Source of the DNA: Pantoea deleyi | GTDB lineage: Bacteria > Pseudomonadota > Gammaproteobacteria > Enterobacterales > Enterobacteriaceae | NCBI RefSeq assembly: GCF_022647325.1 | Contig: NZ_CP071405.1 | Location: forward strand, 2,728,001-2,792,000 | DNA length: 64,000 bases | Reading direction: 5' to 3' | Shown: positions 36,746-46,810 of the stretch, piece by piece | Layout of the letters: every line of letters begins with the position of its first letter | How positions within the stretch are numbered: position 1 is the first letter of the stretch | The notes under the pieces: generated by a model | What the model saw: the letters and a program-made list of their open reading frames with translations, nothing else | The model's database searches: none | What the model was told of the DNA's origin: nothing | Program-made: the position numbers and the translations under genes

Positions 36746-37324
36746 TTGCATCTGGACATCAACGCATTAATTACGCAGTACGGTTATCTGGCGCTTTTGA
36801 TTGGCTGTATCGCCGAGGGAGAGACATTCACCCTGCTGGGCGGCGTTGCCGCACACGAGGGATTACTGCACTACACGGGCGTCGTGCTGGCGGCGATGGG
36901 CGGCGGGATCATCGGCGATCAGCTGCTCTACTGGATTGGCCGTCGCTGGGGCACCCGGATCCTGCGCCGGTTTAAAAAGCATCAGGATAAAGTGGTAAAG
37001 GCTAACCGCCTGATAAAACGCCGCCCCAGCCTGTTTGTGATTGGTGTGCGCTTTATGTATGGCTTCCGGCTGATCGGGCCGGTCATCATCGGTGCCAGCC
37101 GCCTCAACCCGATGAAGTTTTTTATTCTTAACGTCATCGGCGCGGCAATCTGGGCGCTGATCTTCGTGACGCTGGGCTATTTCGCGGGCGGCATTATCGC
37201 GCCGTGGCTGCACAAGCTCGACCAGCACTTCAAGCATCTGCTCTGGCTGGTTGCAGCAGTGGTGTTTGCCTTTGTGCTGCGCTGGGTGATCCGCCGCTGG
37301 CACACCCGTCGCGCCGACCAGTAA
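36746..37324 (+). CDS. yohD: DedA family protein YohD
   Basis: DedA/VTT-family inner-membrane protein, 192 residues, as in E. coli. DedA proteins are linked to lipid-carrier and membrane homeostasis. Signature residues are GCIAEGETFTLLGG and FMYGFRLIGPVIIGASRLNP. The start is a TTG at 36746, preceded by AGGGAG eight bases upstream; it gives MHLDINALITQYGY, which aligns with E. coli MDLNTLISQYGY, and no ATG fits better. TTG may keep expression low. Confidence 0.92.
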   Translation: MHLDINALITQYGYLALLIGCIAEGETFTLLGGVAAHEGLLHYTGVVLAAMGGGIIGDQLLYWIGRRWGTRILRRFKKHQDKVVKANRLIKRRPSLFVIGVRFMYGFRLIGPVIIGASRLNPMKFFILNVIGAAIWALIFVTLGYFAGGIIAPWLHKLDQHFKHLLWLVAAVVFAFVLRWVIRRWHTRRADQ

Positions 37325-37503
37325 AGCGACTGCGGCCTACCCGCCGCCTCTCACCGCATCCGGTGCGGGGCCCGGCGCTTCAGGCGTCCGCCCTGCCCTC
37401 TCTCCTCGCGTTCTGCCGCCTGTGCGGTTAACCATCTGTGCCCGAACGCAGCCGCATCAGCCGTCTCGGCTATAGTTAAAAGGACACTGACAGGGAGATA
37501 AGG

Positions 37504-39318
37504 ATGAGTAAGGTAAAACGTAAGATTGAAGAGCACGGCGTGATCGGCGATTTGCGTACCTGTGCGCTGGTCGCCAATGACGGCACCATTGACTACCTCT
37601 GCTGGCCTGAACTGGACAGTCCCTCGGTCTTCGCTGCCCTGCTCGACGGCGATGATGCCGGACTTTTCTCACTGGCGCCCGACTGGCCCGATGCGCGACG
37701 TCAGCAACTCTACCTGCCCGATACCAATATTCTGCAGACCCGCTGGCTTGATGAGAAAGGCGTGGCCGAGATCACCGACTACATGCCCATCTGCGACGAT
37801 AAAAGCAAGCTGCCGCGCCTGATCCGCCGGGTCAAGATGGTGCGCGGCAGTGCGACATTCAACCTGCGCTGTTCTCCCCGCCACGACTATGCCCGCGCAG
37901 AGACCCAGGCGGAAGCGCACAACGGCTGTATCGATTTTCACGCCGAAGGTCAGCCGTCGCTGCGGCTGGCGGGCAGCGTGGTCATGACGCTGGAGCAGGA
38001 CGGCGCATCGGCAGCGTTCACGCTGCAGGCGGGCGAACATGCGCAGTTTGAATTTGGCAGCGTAGACGATGCGCATATCGAAGCGCTGGCTACCGAACAC
38101 TGCTTTGAAGAGACGCTCAGATACTGGCGACACTGGAGCGGACAGAGTACTTATCAGGGCCGCTGGCGCGAGATGGTGCAGCGTTCGGCGCTGGTGCTGA
38201 AACTCCTGACCTCACATCAGCATGGCTCTATTGCAGCCGCGGCGACCTTTGGCCTGCCGGAGGAGCTGGGCGGTGAGCGCAACTGGGACTATCGCGCCTC
38301 CTGGATCCGTGACGCCTCCTTCAGCATGTATGCCCTGATGCGTCTGGGCTACGTCGATGAAGCCAAACATTTTACCGAATGGGTGGGCCGCTGCGTCGCT
38401 AACAGCCATCATGATGAGATGCGTCTGCAGGTGATGTACCGGCTGGACAGCGGCACGGAGCTGCATGAGATGGAGCTGCTCAATCTCTCTGGCTATGCCG
38501 ACTCACGGCCGGTGCGCATCGGCAATGATGCCTGGCAGCAGACCCAGCTGGATATCTATGGCGAGCTGATGGATGCGGTCTATCTGGCGAACAAATATGG
38601 CGAGGCGATCTCCCAGCGCGGCTGGGAGTATGTCGTCAGCATGATCGACTGGCTGAGCGAAAACTGGGATCAGCCCGATGCCGGGATCTGGGAGATGCGC
38701 GGCGAGCCGCAGCATTTCCTTCATTCACGCCTGATGTGCTGGGTGGCGATGGACCGCGCGCTGCGCCTGGGCATGAAGCGATCGCTGCCGATGCCTTATG
38801 AGCGCTGGGATCGTGCCCGCCGGGCGATCCGGGAAGATATCTGGGCGAACTTCTGGAACGCCGAACGCGGCCACTTCGTTTCGACCCGGCACGGGGACTA
38901 CCTCGACGCCTCGATGCTGCTGATGCCGCTGGTGCGCTTCGTCGGCGCCACCGATCCGGACTGGATTGCTACCCTGGATGCGATCAAAACCCAGCTGGTC
39001 AGCGACGGCATGGTGCGACGCTACAATATCCATGAGACGCCCGCCGATGGCCTGAATGGCACCGAAGGCTCCTTTGGTGCCTGCTCCTTCTGGTATGTCG
39101 AGTGCCTGGCGCGTGCGGGCCGGGTGCAGGAGGCGCATTTCGAATTTGAGAAGCTGCTGAGTTACGCCAATCCGCTGGGCCTTTACGCAGAGGAGTTCGA
39201 CAGTCACGGTCATGCGCTGGGAAATACCCCGCAGGCGCTGACCCATCTGGCGCTGATCAGTGCCGCCTTTTTCCTGAACCGGAAACTCAGCGGTGAACAG
39301 ACGCAGTGGCAACCTTAG
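37504..39318 (+). CDS. Glycoside hydrolase family 15 protein (trehalase/glucoamylase-like)
   Basis: Cytosolic GH15 protein of 604 residues with no signal peptide. An N-terminal beta-rich trehalase-like domain (about 8-200, EEHGVIGDLRTCALVANDGTIDYLCWPE) precedes an (alpha/alpha)6 barrel with GERNWDYRASWIRDASFSMYAL (about 260-280) and the late GTEGSFGACSFWYVECL carrying the catalytic glutamate region. Related bacterial proteins include trehalases and glucoamylases; the substrate here is not decided by sequence. A short TAAAAGGACACTGACAGGGAG leader precedes the ATG at 37504. Neighbouring osmolyte genes make trehalose an attractive but unproven substrate. Confidence 0.88.
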   Translation: MSKVKRKIEEHGVIGDLRTCALVANDGTIDYLCWPELDSPSVFAALLDGDDAGLFSLAPDWPDARRQQLYLPDTNILQTRWLDEKGVAEITDYMPICDDKSKLPRLIRRVKMVRGSATFNLRCSPRHDYARAETQAEAHNGCIDFHAEGQPSLRLAGSVVMTLEQDGASAAFTLQAGEHAQFEFGSVDDAHIEALATEHCFEETLRYWRHWSGQSTYQGRWREMVQRSALVLKLLTSHQHGSIAAAATFGLPEELGGERNWDYRASWIRDASFSMYALMRLGYVDEAKHFTEWVGRCVANSHHDEMRLQVMYRLDSGTELHEMELLNLSGYADSRPVRIGNDAWQQTQLDIYGELMDAVYLANKYGEAISQRGWEYVVSMIDWLSENWDQPDAGIWEMRGEPQHFLHSRLMCWVAMDRALRLGMKRSLPMPYERWDRARRAIREDIWANFWNAERGHFVSTRHGDYLDASMLLMPLVRFVGATDPDWIATLDAIKTQLVSDGMVRRYNIHETPADGLNGTEGSFGACSFWYVECLARAGRVQEAHFEFEKLLSYANPLGLYAEEFDSHGHALGNTPQALTHLALISAAFFLNRKLSGEQTQWQP

Positions 39319-39425
39319 CCCCCGGCCACGCCGGAAAGCCTCATTTTATGCGTCCGGTTTTTCGGAAATGGGCTAACATCCGCGGTGAATTTACGTAAAG
39401 TATTGCAGGCAGGTTAAAATCCCGA

Positions 39426-39455
39426 TTCACAACGTCAGATTAATGAACATATAAT
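39426..39455 (+). promoter_or_regulatory. Candidate sigma-70 promoter of the L,D-transpeptidase gene
   Basis: TTCACA (39426-39431) and a perfect TATAAT (39450-39455) with an 18-bp spacer lie about 78 bp before the start codon of the ldtB-like gene. Confidence 0.55.
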
Positions 39456-39532
39456 GCGCAGCAGGTCACATTGGCCGGCATAGATTCGACACACTGAACA
39501 GCCTGAAATATGGCGATAAAGAATTGTAAAAT

Positions 39533-40651
39533 ATGAAAATCATTCGCGCTTTCGCTTCAATCGCACTGGCTCTGGCGGCGTTCAGCCAGTCCGCCTTTGC
39601 TGTGGTTTACCCGTTACCGCCGGCCAACAGCCGTCTGATCGGGGAAAATATTGAAATTACTGTCCCTGAAGACAGCAAGCTGCCGCTGGAAGCTTTTGCG
39701 GCGCAATACCAGATGGGCCTCAGCAACATGCTGGAAGCCAATCCGGGCGTTGACGTTTATCTGCCTAAGGCTGGCAGCAAAATGATCATCCCACAGCAGC
39801 TGATCCTGCCTGACGCTCCGCGTGAAGGCATCGTGATTAACAGCGCGGAGATGCGTCTTTATTACTATCCGAAAGGCAGCAAAACCGTGGTGGTTCTGCC
39901 GATTGGTATCGGTGAGCTGGGTAAAGATACCCCGATCAACTGGACCACTACCGTAGAACGCAAGAAAGATGGCCCGACCTGGACGCCAACCAAAGGCATG
40001 CATGCGGACTACGCGGCACGCGGTGAAACGCTGCCAGCGGTCTTCCCGGCTGGCCCGGATAACCCGATGGGCCTCTACGCCCTCTACATCGGCCGCCTTT
40101 ATGCGATTCACGGCACCAACGCCAACTTCGGTATCGGCCTGCGCGTCAGCCACGGCTGTGTGCGTCTGCGCGCCGACGACATCAAATGGCTGTTCCAGAA
40201 CGTGCCGGTCGGTACGCGCGTTCAGTTCGTCGACCAGCCGGTGAAAGCGACGGTAGAGCCAGACGGTTCGCGTTATGTCGAAGTGCACAACCCGCTCTCG
40301 ACCACCGAAGAGCAGTTTAACTCCCGTGAACTGGTGCCGATTACACTGACCCAGGCCGTGAGCAAAGTGCTGGTTGATGCCAGCGTCAATCAGGATCAGG
40401 TCAACGGCGCGATTCAGAGCCGTACCGGTATGCCTGTGAAAGTGAACGGTGTGGAAAACAACATCCAGACCGCGCCGGTTCAGGTCCCGGAAAACTCACA
40501 GGCTCAGCCACAGGAAGAGCCAATGACCCCGGTGACGCCGCAGGGCGCGGACAGCGATGCGGCCCAGCCGCAGCAGCCAGCCGACACCGCGGCACCGGCG
40601 GCCCCGGTCACCCAGGCCGCACCGGCAACCCCGGCGAACAGCAACTCGTAA
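39533..40651 (+). CDS. ldtB: L,D-transpeptidase, LdtB (YbiS) type
   Basis: Periplasmic YkuD enzyme that, in E. coli, anchors Braun lipoprotein to peptidoglycan. The 372-residue protein has a signal peptide (residues 1-23, ending QSAFA), a LysM-like segment (about 40-92), and the catalytic YkuD domain with HGTNANFG and SHGCVRL (Cys209). The match to E. coli YbiS is closer than to ErfK/YcfS. Unlike YbiS (about 306 residues) it carries a Pro/Ala/Gln/Thr-rich tail from about residue 305 to the end. A strong terminator follows. Other LDT paralogues cannot be excluded, so the symbol is provisional. Confidence 0.9.
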   Translation: MKIIRAFASIALALAAFSQSAFAVVYPLPPANSRLIGENIEITVPEDSKLPLEAFAAQYQMGLSNMLEANPGVDVYLPKAGSKMIIPQQLILPDAPREGIVINSAEMRLYYYPKGSKTVVVLPIGIGELGKDTPINWTTTVERKKDGPTWTPTKGMHADYAARGETLPAVFPAGPDNPMGLYALYIGRLYAIHGTNANFGIGLRVSHGCVRLRADDIKWLFQNVPVGTRVQFVDQPVKATVEPDGSRYVEVHNPLSTTEEQFNSRELVPITLTQAVSKVLVDASVNQDQVNGAIQSRTGMPVKVNGVENNIQTAPVQVPENSQAQPQEEPMTPVTPQGADSDAAQPQQPADTAAPAAPVTQAAPATPANSNS

Positions 40652-40670
40652 TCGCCTCTCTGCCTCCGGA

Positions 40671-40698
40671 AGCCAGCGCCCGTCGCTGGCTTTTTTTT
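40671..40698 (+). terminator. Rho-independent terminator of ldtB
   Basis: AGCCAGCG and CGCTGGCT form an 8-bp stem with a 5-base loop, followed by eight T. It lies 20 bp after the stop. Confidence 0.85.
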
Positions 40699-40825
40699 GC
40701 CTGAATTAAGGCAATTTCTGCGTATTTTCTCCGCCCGCCCATCATTTTTCTGTCATATAAAGCGCGTATCACACTGCTTTGACCTGGTGCAATCGGCATC
40801 CGGCATCAGTGACCTGAGGTACACC

Positions 40826-42427
40826 ATGAGCGAAAACAGTCTCTCCTCCTCATCCACCCGCGGCCGCCCCGACTTCAGCGGCAAAAACAGCCGCTTCAGC
40901 AAACCGCTGTTTTTCCTTCTGCTGATCGCCGGACTGGCCTTTGCCGGACTGAACCTGGTCAATGACGTGGAAGAGACCAATATGCCGGTGACCAGCTACC
41001 TGCCCTTTTTTCTGCTGGGGCTGGCGCTGCTGATTGCGCTCGGTTTTGAGTTCGTCAACGGTTTTCACGACACCGCTAACGCGGTCGCCACGGTGATCTA
41101 TACCCATTCGCTGACGCCGGGCGCGGCGGTGATCTGGTCCGGTTTCTGTAACTTTATGGGGGTGCTGCTCTCGAGCGGCGTGGTGGCGTTCGGCATTATC
41201 TCGCTGCTGCCGGTTGAGCTGATCCTGCAGGCCAGCAGCGGCAACGGCTTCGCGATGGTCTATGCCTTGCTCTTTTCCGCCATTATCTGGAACCTTGGCA
41301 CCTGGTATTTCGGCCTGCCCTCCTCCTCCTCCCATACCCTGATTGGCTCGATTATCGGCGTCGGCGTCGCCAATGCGATGCTGCACGGGCGCAGCGGACT
41401 GAGCGGCGTAGACTGGGATCAGGCGCTCAAGGTCGGCTACGCCCTGCTACTGTCGCCGGTGGTCGGTTTTGTCTGCGCCGGGCTGCTGCTCTGGGTCATG
41501 AAGCTCTTTATCCGCAATCGCCAGCTCTATCAGGCACCGGAGAGCGATCAGCCACCGCCGGTCTGGATCCGCGGGCTGCTGATCCTGACCTGTACCGGAG
41601 TATCATTCGCGCACGGCTCCAACGACGGGCAGAAAGGGATGGGGCTGATTATGCTGATCCTGGTCGGCACCATGCCGATCGCCTACGCCCTTAACCGATC
41701 GCTGCCCGCCGATCAGATCCCGCGCGTGGCCGCGCTGACGGAGGTAACGGCCCATCAGCTGCTGCTGCTGCAACCGGCTGCCACGCCGTCGCCGGTGGCC
41801 CGCGACGTGCTGACCGGTTTTGTCGGCAGTAACCGGATGAATGCCAGCGTGCTACCGGCGCTGGCGGAGACGCTCAGCGAAGTGGGCGATCAGATCCGTC
41901 GCTACGGCTCCATGGATAACATTCCGGCGCAGGCGGTGACCAACACCCGCAACCAGATGTATCTCGCCTCGGAGTCGATCAAACATCTGCAGACGGCGAA
42001 GGTGGCCCTGCCGCCGGAGACGGCGCGGAACCTCAAAGCGGTCAAAACGGAACTCGACAGCGCCACCCGCTTTATCCCGATGTGGGTAAAAGTGGTGGTG
42101 GCGATTGCGCTGGGACTGGGCACGATGGTGGGCTGGCGCCGGATTGTGGTCACGGTGGGCGAACGGATCGGGAAAACCCATCTGAGCTATGCCCAGGGCG
42201 CCAGCGCCGAGCTGGTGGCGATGGCCACCATCGGGGCAGCCGATGGCTTAGGCCTGCCGGTCTCCACCACCCATGTGCTGTCATCCGGCGTGGCGGGAAC
42301 GATGGCGGCGAACCGCTCCGGCCTGCAGTTCTCAACGCTGCGCAATCTGGCCGTCGCCTGGGTCTTAACGCTGCCGGTATCTGTGCTGCTCTCCGCCCTG
42401 CTCTACTGGCTCTTTACCCATTTCTGA
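40826..42427 (+). CDS. PiT family inorganic phosphate transporter
   Basis: A 533-residue low-affinity phosphate:cation symporter of the PiT family. The repeated signature appears twice: GFHDTANAVATVIYT (about 82-96) and FAHGSNDGQKGMG in the second half. The hydrophilic loop between the halves is long. The N-terminal 30 residues are Ser-rich and hydrophilic. The ATG at 40826 follows GAGG; the frame extends upstream to 40697 without support. A gene of this type is not at the corresponding place in E. coli. The family is also known for tellurite and metal-phosphate uptake. Confidence 0.92.
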   Translation: MSENSLSSSSTRGRPDFSGKNSRFSKPLFFLLLIAGLAFAGLNLVNDVEETNMPVTSYLPFFLLGLALLIALGFEFVNGFHDTANAVATVIYTHSLTPGAAVIWSGFCNFMGVLLSSGVVAFGIISLLPVELILQASSGNGFAMVYALLFSAIIWNLGTWYFGLPSSSSHTLIGSIIGVGVANAMLHGRSGLSGVDWDQALKVGYALLLSPVVGFVCAGLLLWVMKLFIRNRQLYQAPESDQPPPVWIRGLLILTCTGVSFAHGSNDGQKGMGLIMLILVGTMPIAYALNRSLPADQIPRVAALTEVTAHQLLLLQPAATPSPVARDVLTGFVGSNRMNASVLPALAETLSEVGDQIRRYGSMDNIPAQAVTNTRNQMYLASESIKHLQTAKVALPPETARNLKAVKTELDSATRFIPMWVKVVVAIALGLGTMVGWRRIVVTVGERIGKTHLSYAQGASAELVAMATIGAADGLGLPVSTTHVLSSGVAGTMAANRSGLQFSTLRNLAVAWVLTLPVSVLLSALLYWLFTHF

Positions 42428-42446
42428 CCCGCCACAGGCTCGCCGA

Positions 42447-43637
42447 TTAGCCGGTGGCGAGCCGCTGCTGCTGCCAGAGCCGCAGCGTGATCAGCAGCGC
42501 GCCCAGCACCATCATGGCGGCGGCCAGATAGACCGACTGCATCCCCCAGTGCCCGATCAGCAGGCCCGCCACCGGGCCGGTTAATCCCAGACCCAGATCG
42601 AGAAAGGCGGAATAGGTGCCCAGCGCCGAGCCCTGATCCTGCCGTTCGACCCGCTTAACCGCCTCCACGCCCAGCGCAGGAAAGACCAGCGAAAACCCGC
42701 TGCCGGTGAGAAACGCGCCTGCGCCCACCAGCCAGGCGCTGTCCGCCTGCCAGATCATCATCAGCCCCAGCGCCTCCAGCAGGAAAGAGCAGAGCGAGAC
42801 GCGCAGGCCGCCAAAGCGGGTAATAAAGCGACCAAACCCCAGCCGCACCAGCACAAAGCCCAGACTGAAGAGCGTCAGCGCATAGGCGGCGCCCTGCCAG
42901 CCACGGCTGGCGAAATAGAGCGTGATAAAGGTCGCGATCACGCCAAAGCCGATCGTGCCAAACCCCAGCGCCAGGCCATAAAGCCAGACGCGGGAGAAGA
43001 CGCGATGAAACGGAATGCGCTCGCCGACGCTGACCGTGACCGCCGGTTTGCGGCTGGCCATCAGATAGCCACCTATGCCCATCAGCGCAATCAGTCCGGC
43101 AAATCCGCTCATGCCCGCGACGCTGTTCAGCAGCACGCCCAGCGGCGCACCCACGGCCATCGCCAGATAGGTTGCCACGCCATTCCAGGAGATGACGCGC
43201 GCCGTCTGCAGCGGCCCGACGATATTCATGCCCCACAGCGTGGAGCCGGTGCTGCTGAAGCTCTCACCCACCCCGAGAAACAGCCGGCCGGTGGCCAGCA
43301 GCGCCAGACTCAGCCACGGCCAGCCGCTCATCAGCGCGGCCAGGAGGGTCAGCACGCCGCTCATGCCGCAGCAGAGCAGCCCCAGCATCACCACCCGCTT
43401 TGGCCCCAGGCGATCGGCCAGGCGTCCCGACTGCGGGCGGCTGAGCAGCGTGGCAAAATACTGAATGCTGATAATCAGTCCGGCGGTAAAGGAGCTGAAG
43501 CCCAGGTGATTTTTGACGAAGCCCGGCAGCACCGCCAGCGGCAGTCCGACAGAGAGATAGCAGAAGAAGGTGAAGATAATGACAGAAAGGATGCGTTTGT
43601 TGAGCTGGCTGTTGCTCAGCCCGGCGATGTCAGACAT
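42447..43637 (-). CDS. MFS transporter, YhhS/YfcJ type
   Basis: A 396-residue drug:proton antiporter-like major facilitator with 12 predicted helices. Sequence landmarks QYFATLLSRPQSGRLADRLGPKRVV and GAGAFLTGSGFSLVFPALGV are highly similar to E. coli YhhS and YfcJ; the exact member is not resolved. The substrate is unknown. It converges with the PiT transporter, with a 19-bp gap between stops, and has its own upstream region next to dusC. Confidence 0.88.
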   Translation of the reverse strand: MSDIAGLSNSQLNKRILSVIIFTFFCYLSVGLPLAVLPGFVKNHLGFSSFTAGLIISIQYFATLLSRPQSGRLADRLGPKRVVMLGLLCCGMSGVLTLLAALMSGWPWLSLALLATGRLFLGVGESFSSTGSTLWGMNIVGPLQTARVISWNGVATYLAMAVGAPLGVLLNSVAGMSGFAGLIALMGIGGYLMASRKPAVTVSVGERIPFHRVFSRVWLYGLALGFGTIGFGVIATFITLYFASRGWQGAAYALTLFSLGFVLVRLGFGRFITRFGGLRVSLCSFLLEALGLMMIWQADSAWLVGAGAFLTGSGFSLVFPALGVEAVKRVERQDQGSALGTYSAFLDLGLGLTGPVAGLLIGHWGMQSVYLAAAMMVLGALLITLRLWQQQRLATG

Positions 43638-43677
43638 AGCAGGTTTGGCGGGTCAGGAAGTTTGGCCCACTATACCG

Positions 43678-43707
43678 TCAGGCGATCCGCGGGTCGCCTG
43701 ATTTTTT
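43678..43707 (+). terminator. Plus-strand terminator between the MFS gene and dusC
   Basis: TCAGGCGA-TCCGCGGG-TCGCCTGA followed by TTTTTT. Both neighbours are transcribed on the minus strand, so the U-run serves plus-strand transcription, not dusC. On the minus strand the hairpin is preceded by A6 and has no U-run. Confidence 0.65.
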
Positions 43708-43708
43708 A

Positions 43709-44659
43709 TCACAAACCGTTAACGCTCGCGTGACGATCGATCGCCTGCGCGATGTCGCCCGAGTTTTTTAACGCCCGGATTTCACTGAACAAACCGTCGG
43801 CGTCGCTGTAGGCTTTGCGCAGATAGCCGAGCCATTGCTTGATGCGGGCCACATGGTAGAGGCCGGTGTCGCCCTGCTTCTCCAGGCGGCTGTATTTCTG
43901 CAGCAGCCGCACCACGTCAGGCCAGGCCATCGGCGGCTCGTTATATTTGACCACCCGGCTCAGGTTCGGGATGTTCAGGGCGCCACGGCCAATCATCACC
44001 GCATCGCAGCCGGTCACCGCCATACAGTTTTGCGCGCTTTGCCAGTCCCATATCTCGCCGTTGGCAATCACCGGAATACGCAGCCGCTGACGAATCTCGC
44101 CAATCGCCTGCCAGTTGATCGCCTCTGCGCGATAGCCCTCTTCTTTGGTTCGCCCGTGCACCGTCAGTTCGCTGGCACCGGCCTGCTGAACCGCATCGGC
44201 AATCTCCAGGCTGCGAGCGCTGGAGTCCCAGCCGAGCCGCACTTTCACCGTCACCGGCAAATCCGCAGGCACCGCTTCGCGCATCGCTTTCGCGCCGCGA
44301 TAAATCAGATCGGGATCTTTCAGCAGCGTTGCGCCGCCTCCGCTGCCGTTGACCAGCTTAGAGGGACAGCCGCAGTTGAGATCGACACCCCAGGAGCCCA
44401 GCGCCACCGCGCGTGCGGCGTTCTCGGCCAGCCAGTCGGGATGCTGCCCCAGCAGCTGCATACGCACCCGCGTGCCGGAGGGCGTGCGGCTGGCGTGATG
44501 CAGTTCGGGGCAGAGGCGATAAAAGGATTTTACCGGCAGCAGCTGGTCGACCACGCGCAGAAACTCTGTGATACAGAGGTCGTAGTCGTTCACTTCTGAC
44601 AACAGCTGGCGCACCAGTGAATCCAGTACGCCCTCCATCGGAGCCAGTAAAACCCGCAT
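43709..44659 (-). CDS. dusC: tRNA-dihydrouridine(16) synthase DusC
   Basis: FMN-dependent enzyme reducing U16 of tRNA to dihydrouridine. The 316-residue protein has [16 protein letters not shown], the catalytic cysteine in [17 protein letters not shown], the FMN-site VKVRLGWDS and the late [11 protein letters not shown] motif. E. coli DusC is 315 residues and nearly identical in pattern. It starts 2 bp after the rhlE stop and is probably co-transcribed with it. In E. coli dusC lies far from rhlE, so this junction is rearranged. Confidence 0.95.
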   Translation of the reverse strand: MRVLLAPMEGVLDSLVRQLLSEVNDYDLCITEFLRVVDQLLPVKSFYRLCPELHHASRTPSGTRVRMQLLGQHPDWLAENAARAVALGSWGVDLNCGCPSKLVNGSGGGATLLKDPDLIYRGAKAMREAVPADLPVTVKVRLGWDSSARSLEIADAVQQAGASELTVHGRTKEEGYRAEAINWQAIGEIRQRLRIPVIANGEIWDWQSAQNCMAVTGCDAVMIGRGALNIPNLSRVVKYNEPPMAWPDVVRLLQKYSRLEKQGDTGLYHVARIKQWLGYLRKAYSDADGLFSEIRALKNSGDIAQAIDRHASVNGL

Positions 44660-44661
44660 TA

Positions 44662-46023
44662 TCAGACGTTTCCGGTGCGCTTCGGAGCAGGACGACGCGG
44701 ACGGGACGCGGGCTTATCGCCCTGCGGAGCAGGCTGGCCCTGACGACGCGCCTGAGGGCGGCGTTCGCCGGATGAGCGTGGTGCGCCTGCACCCTGCCCG
44801 CCCTGGCCGCGACCCCGGCCACCGCCTGCACCACCGCGTGACTGCTGCTGACGACCGTTGATGATCGGTTCCGCTTTGATGCTCGGATCCGGCTCATAAC
44901 CGGCAATCGCCAGGCGCGGGATCTCGCGCTTCAGCAGACGCTCGATATCACGCAGCAGTTTGTGCTCATCCACGCAGACCAGCGACAGGGCGGAACCGGT
45001 GGCCGCCGCACGGCCGGTACGACCAATACGGTGAACGTAATCTTCGGCGACGTTCGGCAGCTCGTAGTTCACGACGTGCGGCAGCTCTTCGATATCCAGG
45101 CCGCGCGCGGCGATATCGGTCGCGACCAGGACACGGATCGCGCCTGACTTAAAGTCGGCCAGCGCACGGGTACGGGCACCCTGGCTCTTGTTGCCGTGGA
45201 TAGCGGCGGCGGTAATGCCATCTTTGCCCAGCTGCTCGGCAAGGTGGTTCGCGCCATGTTTGGTACGGGTAAAGACCAGCACCTGCTGCCAGTTGCCTTC
45301 GCCGATCAGCTGAGACAGCAGTTCCCGCTTACGCTTCTTATCCACGAAGTGCACCTGCTGGGCCACCTGCTCAGAGGCGGTGTTGCGACGAGCAACTTCC
45401 ACCATCTCCGGGTTAGTCAGCAGTTTTTCCGCCAGGCCTTTGATCTCGTCAGAGAAGGTGGCGGAGAACAGCAGGTTCTGACGTTTGGCCGGCAGGCGCG
45501 CCAGCACGCGACGGATGTCGTGGATGAAGCCCATATCGAGCATCCGGTCCGCTTCATCCAGCACCAGCACTTCGACCTGCGACAGGTCAACCGCATTCTG
45601 GTGCGCCAGATCCAGCAGACGGCCAGGGGTCGCGACCAGTACATCAACGCCGCCGCGCAGTTTTACCATCTGCGGGTTGATGCTGACGCCACCAAACACC
45701 ACCATCGAGCGCAGGGTCAGGTATTTGCTGTAGTCGCTGACGTTTTCGCCAACCTGCGCGGCCAGTTCACGAGTCGGGGTCAGGATCAGGGCGCGCACCG
45801 GGCGACGGCCACGCACGGGTTTCGCACTGTCAGAGAGTTTCTGTAATAACGGTAAGGTAAAACCGGCTGTTTTGCCGGTGCCGGTCTGGGCACTCGCCAG
45901 CAGATCGCGGCCGGCCAGCACCACAGGAATCGCCTGGCGCTGGATAGGTGTAGGTTCGCTGTAGCCTTGTTCGGCAACCGCGCGCAAAATATCGGCACTC
46001 AGGCCGAGAGAGTCAAAAGACAT
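44662..46023 (-). CDS. rhlE: ATP-dependent RNA helicase RhlE
   Basis: DEAD-box helicase linked to ribosome assembly and RNA turnover, 453 residues. Motifs are [14 protein letters not shown] (Q motif), [10 protein letters not shown] (motif I), [12 protein letters not shown] (DEAD), SAT, and [15 protein letters not shown] (motif VI). After about residue 385 comes the family's Gly/Arg/Gln-rich basic tail ([18 protein letters not shown]). The upstream 188 bp carries its promoter region. It is the leading gene of rhlE-dusC. Confidence 0.95.
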   Translation of the reverse strand: MSFDSLGLSADILRAVAEQGYSEPTPIQRQAIPVVLAGRDLLASAQTGTGKTAGFTLPLLQKLSDSAKPVRGRRPVRALILTPTRELAAQVGENVSDYSKYLTLRSMVVFGGVSINPQMVKLRGGVDVLVATPGRLLDLAHQNAVDLSQVEVLVLDEADRMLDMGFIHDIRRVLARLPAKRQNLLFSATFSDEIKGLAEKLLTNPEMVEVARRNTASEQVAQQVHFVDKKRKRELLSQLIGEGNWQQVLVFTRTKHGANHLAEQLGKDGITAAAIHGNKSQGARTRALADFKSGAIRVLVATDIAARGLDIEELPHVVNYELPNVAEDYVHRIGRTGRAAATGSALSLVCVDEHKLLRDIERLLKREIPRLAIAGYEPDPSIKAEPIINGRQQQSRGGAGGGRGRGQGGQGAGAPRSSGERRPQARRQGQPAPQGDKPASRPRRPAPKRTGNV

Positions 46024-46203
46024 TACGTGATTTACTCCGGTCCGCTCTGACCGTGATTCACGGTGTAGTTTTCAGAGGGATAATGACGGCAGCTGGGGCT
46101 GACGCGTGAAAAGGGCACAAACTACGATGCGTAAGCGGCCGAGTGTAGCAGCTTTAAATGAAGTGTGCGAGATAGCTCACATTTACTGACAACTTAAGGC
46201 GCT

Positions 46204-46235
46204 GAAAACAGGAAGGCCACCTCGCGGTGGCCTTC
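46204..46235 (-). terminator. Terminator after ybhQ
   Basis: GAAGGCCACC-TCGC-GGTGGCCTTC (10-bp stem) immediately after the ybhQ stop, followed on the minus strand by TGTTTTC. Confidence 0.75.
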
Positions 46236-46238
46236 AGC

Positions 46239-46631
46239 TTAGCTACGTTTGTTTTCGATTCGCCGCGCCGGCTCTTTCGCCAGCAGCGAGACCAGCGCCG
46301 GGCCCAGCAACATCACTACGCCGAGAGACGCCAGCAGCAGGTTGTTGTGGTAGATCCGCGACACCAGAAACAGTGTCATCATGGCGGCGCCAAAGTAGTA
46401 AGTGGTGGTCGCTTCTTCAAAATAATCACCCAGCGTCCGTAAACGTGCGATGCGCTGTGTTACCAGCATGGCAACAAACACCACTGCATACATCGCCACC
46501 AGCACACTGCAGACATCCACCAGCGCTTTATGCTTCCAGCCCCAGATGAGTGCCGCGATGACCAGCAGATGCATCACGATATGCATCAGCGTCTGACCCG
46601 TAATGATTTGAATACGATTAGACCATTTCAT
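46239..46631 (-). CDS. ybhQ: YbhQ family inner-membrane protein
   Basis: A 130-residue, four-helix membrane protein. The N-terminus MKWSNRIQIITGQTLMHIVM and the segment TTTYYFGAAMMTLFLVSRI match E. coli YbhQ (136 residues). Function unknown. It lies between rhlE and the divergent ybhP, as in the E. coli ybhPQ neighbourhood. Confidence 0.88.
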   Translation of the reverse strand: MKWSNRIQIITGQTLMHIVMHLLVIAALIWGWKHKALVDVCSVLVAMYAVVFVAMLVTQRIARLRTLGDYFEEATTTYYFGAAMMTLFLVSRIYHNNLLLASLGVVMLLGPALVSLLAKEPARRIENKRS

Positions 46632-46810
46632 TCATTTCTCCTGGCAGACCCAACAGGTCGCCCAAGTGCTACCGGCACAAGCCGGAAACGGTTTCCTCAA
46701 TGTAAAACAATTTTCGGATAACGCCCTAAATATCGCGCGCCTTCCCCCTCCATTTGTGACAAAGACTACACTTTGATTCTGTTGATGATGAAAAGGAGCG
46801 CGTCGCGAGT

